From Topomyia yanbarensis (lineage: Eukaryota > Arthropoda > Insecta > Diptera > Culicidae), in contig NC_080672.1 in NCBI RefSeq assembly GCF_030247195.1, positions 191,733,810 through 191,797,809 on the forward strand: a DNA stretch of 64,000 nt, in the 5' to 3' direction. Under the pieces are notes generated by a model, which saw only the letters and a program-made list of their open reading frames with translations, was not told the origin of the DNA and searched no databases. Positions within the stretch are counted from its first letter, which is position 1. Every line of letters starts with the position of its first letter. Of the stretch, positions 45,621-55,839 are shown piece by piece. Made by a program: the position numbers and the translations under genes.

Positions 45621-47142
45621 ACTGAGGTAACTAGAATATCAAAATTCAAAAAATTGCCTTATGTTTTTTCGACACAAGAAATCAGTTTGATTTCCATTAG
45701 ATTGCCTTGTGAATCGAACCAAAATCAAACAACTTAATGACCTATGCCTTTCATAGGGCAACCTTATGAAATTCTAATTTTTGAATTTATCGTATAAATA
45801 AATCCTACCTTATGAAGGTTGTAATGAGAAGATTATGAAATTCAACATTTTAAAACTCGAATAAATACTACACAAGAAGTGGAAACTCTGATTGATCAGA
45901 TATCTTTACGATTTTATTTCTACTCGTCTACTTTATTTTAATGCATTTTTTAAATACATCAATAACATTCGTGCATTATATGAACCAGGCGCGCTAAAAG
46001 TACGGTTCCGATTGCGCTGCAAAATTCAATCTCGCTGAAAGTTAGCAGTTATCCAAATGTGATTTTTGCGTCTAAAAGGAAGATGCTGTATTGTTTTTTT
46101 AATAAATCAATTGAGACCAATTACTTTGGTTTACGTCGGAATATTTCCAAATTTACACCGGATGCGCCGTTCAGAAAATTTGCGATTAGCTTCAGTTCGT
46201 TCACAATTATAGGCGCCATTTTTGTGTTTGCTTAACTCTTTTTTCGCATAAGTGGCAACATTGAATTTCATAAGGCGCGGTAATGAAAATCCAATGTATG
46301 ACGTAAGATATTTATACGTTGTTGTCATAAGAATTATAGGTAGCGTATGGAACTCATAGTTGCTTTATGTATTTTAGATTTTCAATGTTCTTGCAGCTTC
46401 ATAAGGCGAAACTTACAAATTTCGCTAGTCTAGTTGCCTGAGTGTGAAACATTCAACATACTCCAAGAAAATGTCAAAACAGGTGTTTTCATTTTTTCGG
46501 TTATGAAATATTTGGCGCTTATTTTACCCACTCAGAAATGATTTTATGCTGCCTAGATTTGCTAGAAACATGTTGTATTATGACAGAATGTTGAATTAAT
46601 TAGTACCGGGTAAATTTTGGCAAAATGTTAGTTAATAAAATGGGAATTGTGTTTTATAGCAACATATCTTAATATGAAAAAGAAATTGACTGCACTGCCA
46701 CGATCGCTAATCGCATGCAGTCAACTGTCATCAATTATTCAGCAGGGCACAAAAAAGCAAGAAAGCCAAAAATAAGAAGCCAGTTGTCTCGTCCTATATA
46801 TTTCCAAATGCATTTCTAGACCTTGATATTTCCAAATCCATTTCTAAGATGTGTCATAAGATTTCAACTAATCTGAAATATTTGTTAATATCCAAGCTAA
46901 TTTAATCGATGTATTTGTTCAGGTTAAAGTAAACAAACCTATCTTTATCTTCTGTTTCCCTATAAATAGTTTTCCATTTTAATGTACAACAGAGACACTT
47001 GCGGAAACAATCTAAAGATTACATTCTACTTGAAAAAGAAAATATTTGTGGTCCTGGCAAAATTTGTATTATGAGAAAACTATAGCTAATTTATGTTCAA
47101 ACTCTGCTTTCCTATGAAGATGAGGGGCTATTCCTTAGAAAC
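45621..47142. other. No gene recognised
   Basis: AT-rich spacer between the two 274 bp elements. Words of the type CTTATGAA/TTCATAAG recur between 45760 and 46400 in both orientations and may mark a decayed inverted-repeat element. Confidence 0.35.
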
Positions 47143-47149
47143 GTTGCAC

Positions 47150-47423
47150 CACAGATAACAGACGTTTAGGCTCGATTTGAATCGTGTGTAAATACCCACT
47201 ACTGAAATTCCAAATAAATCAGACGTCTGAAACACGTTTGGCAAACGTTTGTAGATGGCGCAGTGATCGATACAATGCAGTTAGAGTGCAGCTGTCAAAC
47301 ACGTGTAGCAAACAGTTGCGCAGATGGAAATAGTGAAACACGGATTTCCAACGTTTATCAATTTGAAAGTTTACACAGGTTTTTGAAGAAATTTTGTTCT
47401 AGCCTAAACGTCTGTTTTCTGTG
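47150..47423. mobile_element. 274 bp CACAG-ended miniature element, copy 2
   Basis: Same length, orientation and ends as copy 1, with about 5 percent difference. Perfect 7 bp duplication GTTGCAC (47143-47149, 47424-47430). Confidence 0.9.
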
Positions 47424-47510
47424 GTTGCACTAAGGAGAGCCATATGACCAAAAACCGAAAACTACATCAACTCTAATTTATTTCAATTCTATACTAAGCG
47501 TTTGTATATA

Positions 47511-47821
47511 CACTCTAGTTTTTTTTACGCGGTTTTTTTTTGCGCGGTATTTTTTTACGCGGATTTTTTTGCGCGGATTTTGAAATTTACGTGGTTTTCA
47601 TTTACGCGGTTTTTGAAATTTACGCGGTTTTCATTTACGCGGATTTTGGAATTCACGCGGTATCCATCAATGAGGTTCCCTTTATCGCGGATTCTTAAAT
47701 TTAAGTGGTCTTCATTTACGCGGATTTTGAAATTTACGCGGTTTTCATTTACACGGATTTTGAAATTTACGCGATTTTCATTTACGCGGCCTGTATCCCC
47801 CGCGTAAAAAAAACCTGAGTG
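47511..47821. mobile_element. 311 bp TA-flanked miniature element with internal minisatellite
   Basis: Ends CACTCTAGTTTTTTTTACGC and the inverse of CACTCAGGTTTTTTTTACGC, with TA on both sides (47509-47510, 47822-47823), as in Tc1/mariner-type elements. The interior is built of TTTACGCGGATTTTGAAA and TTTACGCGGTTTTCA units. The repeat gives long open frames on both strands (47502-47807, 47555-47959) that are artefacts. Confidence 0.8.
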
Positions 47822-47858
47822 TACTATAATTACGGAAACTCTTGGGTATTTCAAATTG

Positions 47859-48173
47859 CACACCAAAAAATTATGAATTTTATCATTGACGTAATTGCAA
47901 ACATGACACAATTTAGCAACCCGTAATTCTCGAAATGACGAAACATTACCGTATTCCATTTAATTTTACATGAAACATATACTTTACATGCGCAATGACA
48001 TAAAATTACACTTACTGCCACTGAAAACAACCGCAATATGTGGAGTAAAATTACACGATTTACGAAAATCAACGTCATGTAAAATTAAAACCAAACGTAA
48101 AACTAAGTCATTTTTGATGCTCGTATATGTCAGGGTCAGCAGATGTAAATTTACACGATTTTTTCTAGGTGTG
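47859..48173. mobile_element. 315 bp probable miniature element
   Basis: CACACCAAAAAATT at the left faces ATTTTTTCTAGGTGTG at the right. Words such as GTAAAATTACAC/TGTAAATTTACAC recur inside in both orientations. No target duplication was found. Confidence 0.5.
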
Positions 48174-49276
48174 TGGGTAATATGGTTGTTTGAAGACAAA
48201 AATGTCGAAAAGTGACATCCCACTTGCACTTTTTTAAACTTTTCGTATCTCTACTCAATTTTGAATGAAACATATGCTCAAACGTGTCATTTTAAAATTG
48301 AGAACACCATCCCAGTAAAAGTATACTTCTAACTTATAGCAATGGTTTCAATTGCCCAAATTTTCCTTATGCTGAAAACGCTTCAATTGAAGCTTCAATG
48401 CCAGAATTAGTACAGGCATTGGACAATTCAATAGACGTTTCGTTTGAGTGCTCCGTATTCTACACGTAAATTAGCGAGGATTACAATCACAGTTTATGCA
48501 CTGGACAGATAGTTGATCTCACTGAATTTATGTCATACATATTACTGTATAACTACAACTGATCTCACTGAATTTATGTCATACATATTACTGTATAACT
48601 ACAACTGATACTGCGTTGTACAGAAAACCCTAATAAACATTTTGCATGATCAATGTGATTAAAAGCATAATTATTTGCGAAAATATACGACTTGTAATTT
48701 CAAGAATGTTCGTGTCTTAAAATCAGTCCAGGAAAACTTTCAATGGCCACTGGTTTTTCGATGAATTTAAATACTTATTCTGGTAGTTTGAACCATTCGA
48801 CGTATTGTTTTGTATAGGACTCTGGGCTTAGAGCTCCAGAACGAGAATTCCGAACGAAACAACTCTCAAATGATAAGGATGGGTGGAAAGAGACTGCACT
48901 GCAATCGTCTGAATGTACGGCATTTGTGCATTCGACAATAAAATAATTGCCAATAACCTAGACACTGGACACTTTTTTACAGGTGGCCTTATCTCAGTTT
49001 ACTATTTCCAATTATTCGTTTAAATATTGGACCTGAAAATTCTATTATGTACAAAAATCGTTTTCCAAATATCTGCAACCAAAAAGTCATCTTTTAATTC
49101 CAAGACCAATTCCTGATTTCTAGATTTCTTGATGACTAATTAAGACCCACCAGATATTATTAAAACGCCGTCAAGAAAAGAAGAACGAAAACGTGCTGTT
49201 TGCAATGGGATTTTCAGAAACACTTCAGAATATTCTGAAACAATGGTTTTGGAATTCATGAAATTCGTTTTATTCA
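48174..49276. other. No gene recognised
   Basis: Non-coding by eye. Holds the 47 bp tandem duplication listed separately. Confidence 0.35.
48513..48606 (+). repeat. 47 bp perfect tandem duplication
   Basis: TGATCTCACTGAATTTATGT starts at 48513 and 48560. The two copies are identical, so the duplication is recent. Confidence 0.9.
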
Positions 49277-49860
49277 TTTACTTCTTTTAACTAACTTTTT
49301 CAAATTTTATTCTATGCGCTCGTTTTTTCCAGATCATTCTTTTCGTGGATTATATTTGTTTTATTTTTTTCCTTTTAAATACTAGACTTATTTTATATAT
49401 ATGATCATTTCATTTTAATGATTTTTTTCTTTTAGTATTTTGATTCATTTTGTTTATTTGACCTCATTTTATCTATTGTATTCATTTCATTCTTTCTATG
49501 CATTCCGATCAGTTTATAATCTCATGCATCTTATTCGTATCATTCATTTAATTCATTTTTTTCTTTTTTGTGTCATGCAATTTTGTATTATTTTTCGGAT
49601 TCACACCTTTTATTCATTTTAATAATCTGACTAATTTTGTTCAGTCATTCATTTTATTCATTTTATCGAGAACATTAATTAGACACAATTTAATTAATTC
49701 TATTAATTCTATTACTTTTTTTTTCATTTCAATCATTTTATTGTTTAAAACATGAAAAAAATGATAAAATATATAGTAAGAAAACAATTTTATTAATTTT
49801 ATCACTTTCGTCATTTTGTTTATTTTATTCATTCTATTCATTTTATTAATATTATTAACC
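49277..49860. repeat. TTCATTTTAT-type low-complexity tract
   Basis: Dense, irregular repeats of ATTCATTTTATT. Frames here (49440-49622 and others) are low-complexity artefacts. Similar tracts occur at 55473-55768 and 62646-62830. Confidence 0.8.
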
Positions 49861-50007
49861 CTCTGCATACCCTGTTATTTATGAACAACCATGTTAACAT
49901 TGAAAATGTCTTACTGCACTATCTGGGGCAGGGTGTCATTCTAAAATCTAAAATCAAACGATGTCACGTTTTCGCGTCACTATTTTGAATGCTAATAACT
50001 TTGTTAT

Positions 50008-51002
50008 TAGGGTTGTGGTACCGGTAATACCGGTACCGGAAATCCCGGGAATACCGACCCATTTTTGGTACCGTAATACCGGTACTGAACAAAAGCCAGT
50101 ACCGGTATTTTCGGTACTATTCAATTTTTAATGACAAACATGTTAACTCTGCAGGTGGAAGTTTCAAAATATCAGTCTGCAAGTTAACGTTTAATTATAT
50201 TAATTTGCCTTCTAGATAAATTGTTGAGATAACACCTTTGTGTAGAAAGTGAGGTGGGGCCATCATCATAATAATTCTAGAATTTAAAGTTTTATTAGCG
50301 ACATTCTGATTGGTTTCCATTATTCACTGGGTGGCGCGTAATAAAACTATGGTCTAAGTCATGTCTGTATTTGGTTTGCTCTGAAACCTTTATCTATAAA
50401 AGAACGAACAGCGATTTAGTAGCTAACAGTTTTAGACTTGGTGAACTGCTTCAAATGGGGCGATTTGTAATTATTGGTCATCGGAAAATTCAGCAAAACT
50501 CCATAGTTTACAGGAAAGTAAGGAGCCTTGATATGCATTAGAGAATAGTAGGCAAACGACTTACAGGTCGGAACCAATTTTCAGAAAAACAAGAGAGGAA
50601 ATGCGATTAACCTGCTCGGATTTACTGCCATTCTCGCTTTGATTTACTGTTGTTAATAGGGTTCCATATACATTTACCATCTGCTCAAATCGACGAAAGT
50701 CGCACCACTTAGCAGTTATTGATTTCAAAGTGGCCTAGATTTCGAAATAAAAGAAGGTGCCCTATATGAAAAATATCTTCTGTAAAATAAGTCTTGCCAT
50801 TCCGAAGCAATTAAAAACAATAAATATGTTTTTTTGATCAGCTCAAATCAATCACCTGAGAATAAGATCATCAGTTTGAGCATTCAATTTCAGCTTTTTA
50901 CGAATTTTTAAAAAAATATTCGAGTACCGGTACTACCGGTACTGAGGGCTTCTGTACCGTAGTACCGGTTCTCGCTAAAAAGGGTCGGTACTGCGAACCC
51001 TA
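50008..51002. mobile_element. 995 bp hAT-like element with 8 bp target duplication
   Basis: Ends TAGGGTTG and CGAACCCTA. A perfect 8 bp duplication TTTGTTAT flanks it (50000-50007, 51003-51010). Both ends hold clusters of ACCGGTA/TACCGG words in direct and inverted order, like hAT subterminal repeats. No transposase frame. Confidence 0.88.
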
Positions 51003-51010
51003 TTTGTTAT

Positions 51011-52378
51011 TTATGAACGGATTTCCGTCTGGTTAGCACCAAACAATTCGGAATTAACTGAAGTTATGTTTTATTGCTATAGTGTTTTTGTATTTCAATA
51101 GCACACTATTGAAAAACAAGCAAAAATGAACAGATCTCGAAAACGTGAAAACTCCCATACATCAGTCAATCTATCCCCGGCAGAGCCGTCAATAGGGAGC
51201 AGCTTAGTAATTCAAACGAACACGAAAAGTTATAAATAAATGTGCCGCGTGCCGGTTTGAATCAGTTGTTGCTCTTTTGCCAGACAAATAACAACGTGCC
51301 TATAGCGTCTCGTACGACAGATTTGAGCACCCAGCACACTACGCTTCTATGAATGACGTCATCATCGACTATTTAAAGAATATCATTCCTCGAGCGACTT
51401 CATTCTCCCGTCAAACGTCGGGCCGTAAAGAACAGCAGTAGCACGGCTTACATATACTAGGCTAGCTCGTTAGAGTGTAAACATTTGACGAGAGCGCGTC
51501 ATAGAAATCGTCGGCGAAAACAATTACATGAAATTCATATATTGTTTGCTGCTAACGAATGATCGACACCTGGTAAATCACAAGGAAGCTATGTGGATGT
51601 CCAAAACCTTTGCTATGATCAGAAAATTACGGTGGGGTATGTTTTCTATGGCATGCATCCAAATTCCCGATTTACGCTAATAATCACATAGATGCACTGA
51701 TTATCCACTGTGTCTAGTGTAGTTATGGCGTAATATACGTCAAAAATCCATTGCACACTATTTTTTCCACCGTAAGAGCTCAAATATTGTCAATTAACAA
51801 CTTTCGAGAAATCCGTTTGTTTATCTCAACGATTTCTCTGACGTCACCGAAAACTGTCAATTCGCGGAATAGCAAGCCTCCTTTCTGTGAGCCGTGAGCA
51901 GTAGCAATCATGCATGTTGACAATTCGCTGCAACGAGTGCTGCATTTGATCCAAGATGGGAGAAAGGTGGGAACATTTGACACTTTTGAGTGTATTAGTT
52001 TAATAATTGCAAAATTAAGCGTGGCGGCCGGGGCCCTTGAAGTGAACGAACGAGCATCCTGATTCTTTGGTGCACGATGAAAAGTGGGAAAAGGCTGAGC
52101 TTCACCTCGGATTTTCCTATTAGAACACTTAGGGATACTTTTTACTTCGAAAAAACTGATTAAATTAACTATGACCGAACCGAAAGAAAACTTATGCCAA
52201 CAGAAAGGCCCACTACGTCATTTGTTTGTGCTTTTCTTCTTCATATCCTCTTGTTTTTTCGGCTTCATCAAAGAAAAATGACAACCGCACTATACACAGA
52301 AAAAATGTGCACACCTGTATCCGTCTTGCATTTGATCACTGCTACCGTCTTGCATTTGATCACTGCCACGGGGTGATC
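51011..52378. other. No gene recognised; contains a lone promoter-like module
   Basis: Short frames only. The segment from about 51325 shares a module with the foldback arms. A 24 bp perfect-but-one duplication (CCGTCTTGCATTTGATCACT...) lies at 52321-52368. Confidence 0.4.
51325..51405 (+). promoter_or_regulatory. TATA/initiator module, third copy
   Basis: Shares ACTACGCTTCTATGAATGAC and the following CRE/TATA words with the foldback arms. TATTTAAAG starts at 51370 and TCATTC has its A at 51402, again 32 nt apart, although the bases between differ almost completely from the arm copies. Confidence 0.5.
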
Positions 52379-52476
52379 CGATGTAAAAAGCGCGCGGCTG
52401 GAAAAGTTGGCAAACCTCAGTTGAAGCTGACTAATTGTTCCATTCTGCGTATTATTATTGTTAAATTAAAAGCCCT
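52379..52476 (+). repeat. 98 bp direct repeat, left copy
   Basis: Shares GCGCGCGGCTGG and CTGACTAATTGTTCCATTCT with 54426-54524. The two copies flank the palindromic hAT-like element at a distance. Confidence 0.75.
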
Positions 52477-52849
52477 TTTAAGGGCTATAACAAACAATAA
52501 AGAACAAATTTGAATATTTCCAATCATTGACAGCGATAATTCAATTGCGCAGTTTATATTCGTTATTTGTTGCTTGCGCGTATATTGGCAATCTGAAATT
52601 TGCAACAATCTGTTATTTGTTGAAATTTATCCTTCCGAAACAATACAAAAATGTGAAGCTACTTAAAGGTACATTTCCAGGCTGAAATTGGTGAAAACCT
52701 GTGATTCATTCAAAATAATCTTTCGGAAACAATCCAAAATTCTGCAAAGTTTCAGAAAATTGGAGGATGTGGCAACACTTCCAACTAGCGAAAGCCGGAA
52801 GAATCCGCAAATATTTTTTCGTTATTCTGCATGAAGGCAGTCCCTCCAT
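52477..52849. other. No gene recognised
   Basis: Non-coding by eye. Ends in CCCTCCAT, the left target duplication of the next element. Confidence 0.4.
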
Positions 52850-54310
52850 TAGGGCATTGCAAAAAAAACTTTTTTTTGAATTCTCAAAGGCCCCCCCTCT
52901 CATATTGTGACAAATGTCAAAGTAAGCTCAGATGCCAAATTTCACATCATTTGGACAATTTTAGACCCCCGCCCACTTCGCTTGAAATTTTTTGAAATTG
53001 GTACTATGGGAAAATATGGAGGAAAAATACATTGAATGCTATAACTTTTGAAGTAGCAATCAGAAAATTACAATTTATACCTCTTTTGAAAGGAAATAAT
53101 CTAAGTATTTGAATGAAGATATATTTGTTTCTTGAAAAATACGGGAAAGTGGGGTACTGGGTCATTTTGGCCCCAAAATCCCCTATTTTTAATGATTTTT
53201 CTGCTCCGTGATGCAAATCATACATATTTTGTAGTTTTTCTATTGTGAAAAAAGCTCAGAAATCGAACGGAACCCTTTTGACCTTAGTTCGAATACGAGA
53301 AGTTGGGGTTATAGGGCTTTTTGTCAGTCATATTAAATTTTATCATTTTCTCGTGCATATATCTCTATTATTCTTCAATCAATTTTCATAAAATGTAACT
53401 TATTGAACGTGTAAAATTCTGAGGAATAAAACAAAAATAAAAACGTTAAAGGTAAAATTCAGAAACATCAAACTTTTTGATATTTACTCTACAAATTTCA
53501 TTTTTTTCATTATTTGTCCTAATACCTCAACTTCCCCTATTTTTCCAGGAATGAAGCTTTTCTCATGTGATCCCTAAGCATATTTTACACTAAAAGTAGT
53601 AAATTAAATAAGAATTTTGTTGTTAAATGGAGTTAATATGTGCGATTTTATGATAAAAATGTGAAATCGACACTATATGTCAGATAATTTGATGTTCCTG
53701 AATTTTACCGGTAACGAATCTATTTTTGTTATAATCCTAAGGATCTTCCACGTTCAACAAGGTATAGTTTATGAAAATTGAGTGAAGAATAATAGTGATA
53801 TATTCACGAGAAAATGATGAAGTTTAATATGAATGTCAAAAGGCCATTTAACCCCAACTTCTCGTATTCGGACTAAGGTCAAAAGGGTTCCGTTCGATTT
53901 TTGAGATTTTTTTACATTAGAAAAACTACAAAATATGTATGATTTTCATCACGGAGCAGAAAAATCATTAAAAATAGGAGATTTTGGGGCCAAAATGACC
54001 CAGTACCCCACTTTCCCGTATTTTTCAAGAAACAGTTATATCTTCATTCAAATACTTAGATTATTTCCTTTCAAAAGAGGTATAAATTGTAATTTTCTGA
54101 TTGCTACTTCAAAAGTTATAGCATTTAATGTATTTTTCTTTCATATTTTCCCATAGTACCAATTTCAAAAAATTTCAAGCGAAGTGGGCGGGGGTCTAAA
54201 ATTGTCCAAATGATGTGAAATTTGGCATCTGAGCTTACTTTGACATTTGTCACAATATGAGAGGGGGGGCCTTTGAGAATTCAAAAAAAAGTTTTTTTTG
54301 CAATGCCCTA
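52850..54310. mobile_element. 1,461 bp palindromic hAT-like element
   Basis: Ends TAGGGCATTGC and its inverse, with the 8 bp duplication CCCTCCAT on both sides (52842-52849, 54311-54318). The two halves are reverse complements over about 0.7 kb each, with the centre near 53580. The frame 53004-53225 (minus) and 53935-54156 (plus) are the same sequence read in the two arms. No transposase. Confidence 0.9.
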
Positions 54311-54425
54311 CCCTCCATCATCAGTGCGAAAGTGATAAAAAGCCGATGTCACGTTTAAAGCTAGCAGTATTTCATATTAGCGGCTGAAGGGAAAGGTTGT
54401 TTCTTTTCATTTCTAAATATTTATC

Positions 54426-54524
54426 TGATGTAAGTAGCGCGCGGCTGGCAGAGATGGCAAACCTTTTTTGCAGCTGACTAATTGTTCCATTCTGCATGTT
54501 ATTTTTGCTAAACTAAAAGCCCTT
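54426..54524 (+). repeat. 98 bp direct repeat, right copy
   Basis: See the left copy. Divergence between copies is roughly 10-15 percent by eye, so they predate the palindromic insertion. Confidence 0.75.
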
Positions 54525-55099
54525 AGTTAGTTTAGTGCTTTTCATTCCATAGCACGCGTGTTTGTAGATCCCACAAATAGTCCTTTTTCAGAATTCCACC
54601 AATGGTCCTTTTCAGGACCTCACATACAAGAGTTAATTTGATGGTTCCCTTCAAATGGTTCTTTTTAAGAGCCCAAATATAGAACATTTCAGAATTATTG
54701 TTAATAAAACCACCGAATATATAAAGATACATATGTTAAACTTTCTTCGTTTACGAATAATTTGATTCATGACCAGTTATTTTCCTATCGTGCTTGCAAA
54801 CATTTAATTTGATAGAAGGCATTTAAAGAGGGGTAAGGTTTTGCTTGTAAGCATCATTAATTTAAAAAATTCATGTGTTGCATCAGATGTTCCCATTTCG
54901 GCGATTTAAATAAAACTTTTTAAAACTTGAATTTGTCACACTACAGGTTATCGATTTTAATTTAAAAATTCAACAATTATCTCTAGTGAAGAATAGCATG
55001 CCTGTGTGTAGTTTTGAAACAGTCGATGGTATTAAGGGGTTTTAATTTGGCCACGAATAATATTGTTTGCTCATAAAACTGGCTGCAGTTTTAATGTCA
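54525..55099. other. No gene recognised
   Basis: AT-rich, short frames only. Confidence 0.35.
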
Positions 55100-55468
55100 T
55101 CGTGGTCATGTCTTGTACACAACACTTAAATTTTTTTTCAAACAGCTATAACTTTGAGGTTAGACGAGATTTCCTCACAAAAAAGTAAAACTAATAATTG
55201 TGACTATCACCGTTTATTTGAGCGCTAATAGTTACAAGAAATATCCGTAGCACTGAAGTTTTTGCAATTGTTCTAATTGGATTTCACTGGAGCAGTGCTG
55301 CCAGAGACATGTTCAATTATCGGTGAATAATTATATTTTGATATATCTTCGTTGTCTTCAAATATTGTTGAAAGCTGATAAATTTTATCAACATAGATTG
55401 CTTTAACACTTCTAAGGAAAATGGTTTTGGAACCATATATGTGCTAGAAAAAAAAAGGCACGAAAGGG
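55100..55468. mobile_element. Partial copy of the TTAA-flanked miniature element
   Basis: Reverse orientation relative to 25599-26122. Shares AACAGCTATAACTTTGA, GTGCTGCCAG and ATATATCTTCGTT, and ends GGCACGAAAGGG directly before TTAA (55469-55472). It lacks about 150 bp of the middle, and its other end is not clear. Confidence 0.75.
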
Positions 55469-55472
55469 TTAA

Positions 55473-55768
55473 TTTTATCCATATTATTTATCTTATTAAT
55501 TCAATAATGATTTTTTTGGGTTTTATTTATATTATTTATTTCGTTTATTTTAATCGTTTTTATTAAATTCTTGATTTTTCCCATTTCATATATTTCTTTA
55601 GTTTCTTCATTTTTTTAATTCGGTTTAGTCAGTTCTTTTTATTATTGGATGACAGTTTGTTAGCTTGAAATAATTTAATTTACGCTCTTAGTTTCATAAC
55701 TTTTTTAATATTGTCTAATTTTCATTTAAGCTAATTTGATTTATTTTATTAATGATTTATATTAATCA
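55473..55768. repeat. AT-rich tract and left copy of a long flank duplication
   Basis: Low-complexity TTTATTTTATT sequence. The last 63 bases (55706-55768) recur at 62680-62743 on the other side of element C. Confidence 0.7.
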
Positions 55769-55839
55769 TTTGTATTTGTATTTAAAATTTGTGTTCATCT
55801 GACACTAAGTCTTAATGAACTAAACTAAAAATAATTAAC

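Noticed and set aside
47502..47959. Open frames of 101 and 134 codons with FTRILKFTRFS-type and VNENRVNFKIR-type repeats
   Set aside because: The period is that of the DNA minisatellite inside a miniature element. Both strands are open for the same reason.
49440..49868. Small membrane-protein genes
   Set aside because: Frames rich in Phe, Ile, Asn and Lys come from low-complexity ATTTTATT sequence.
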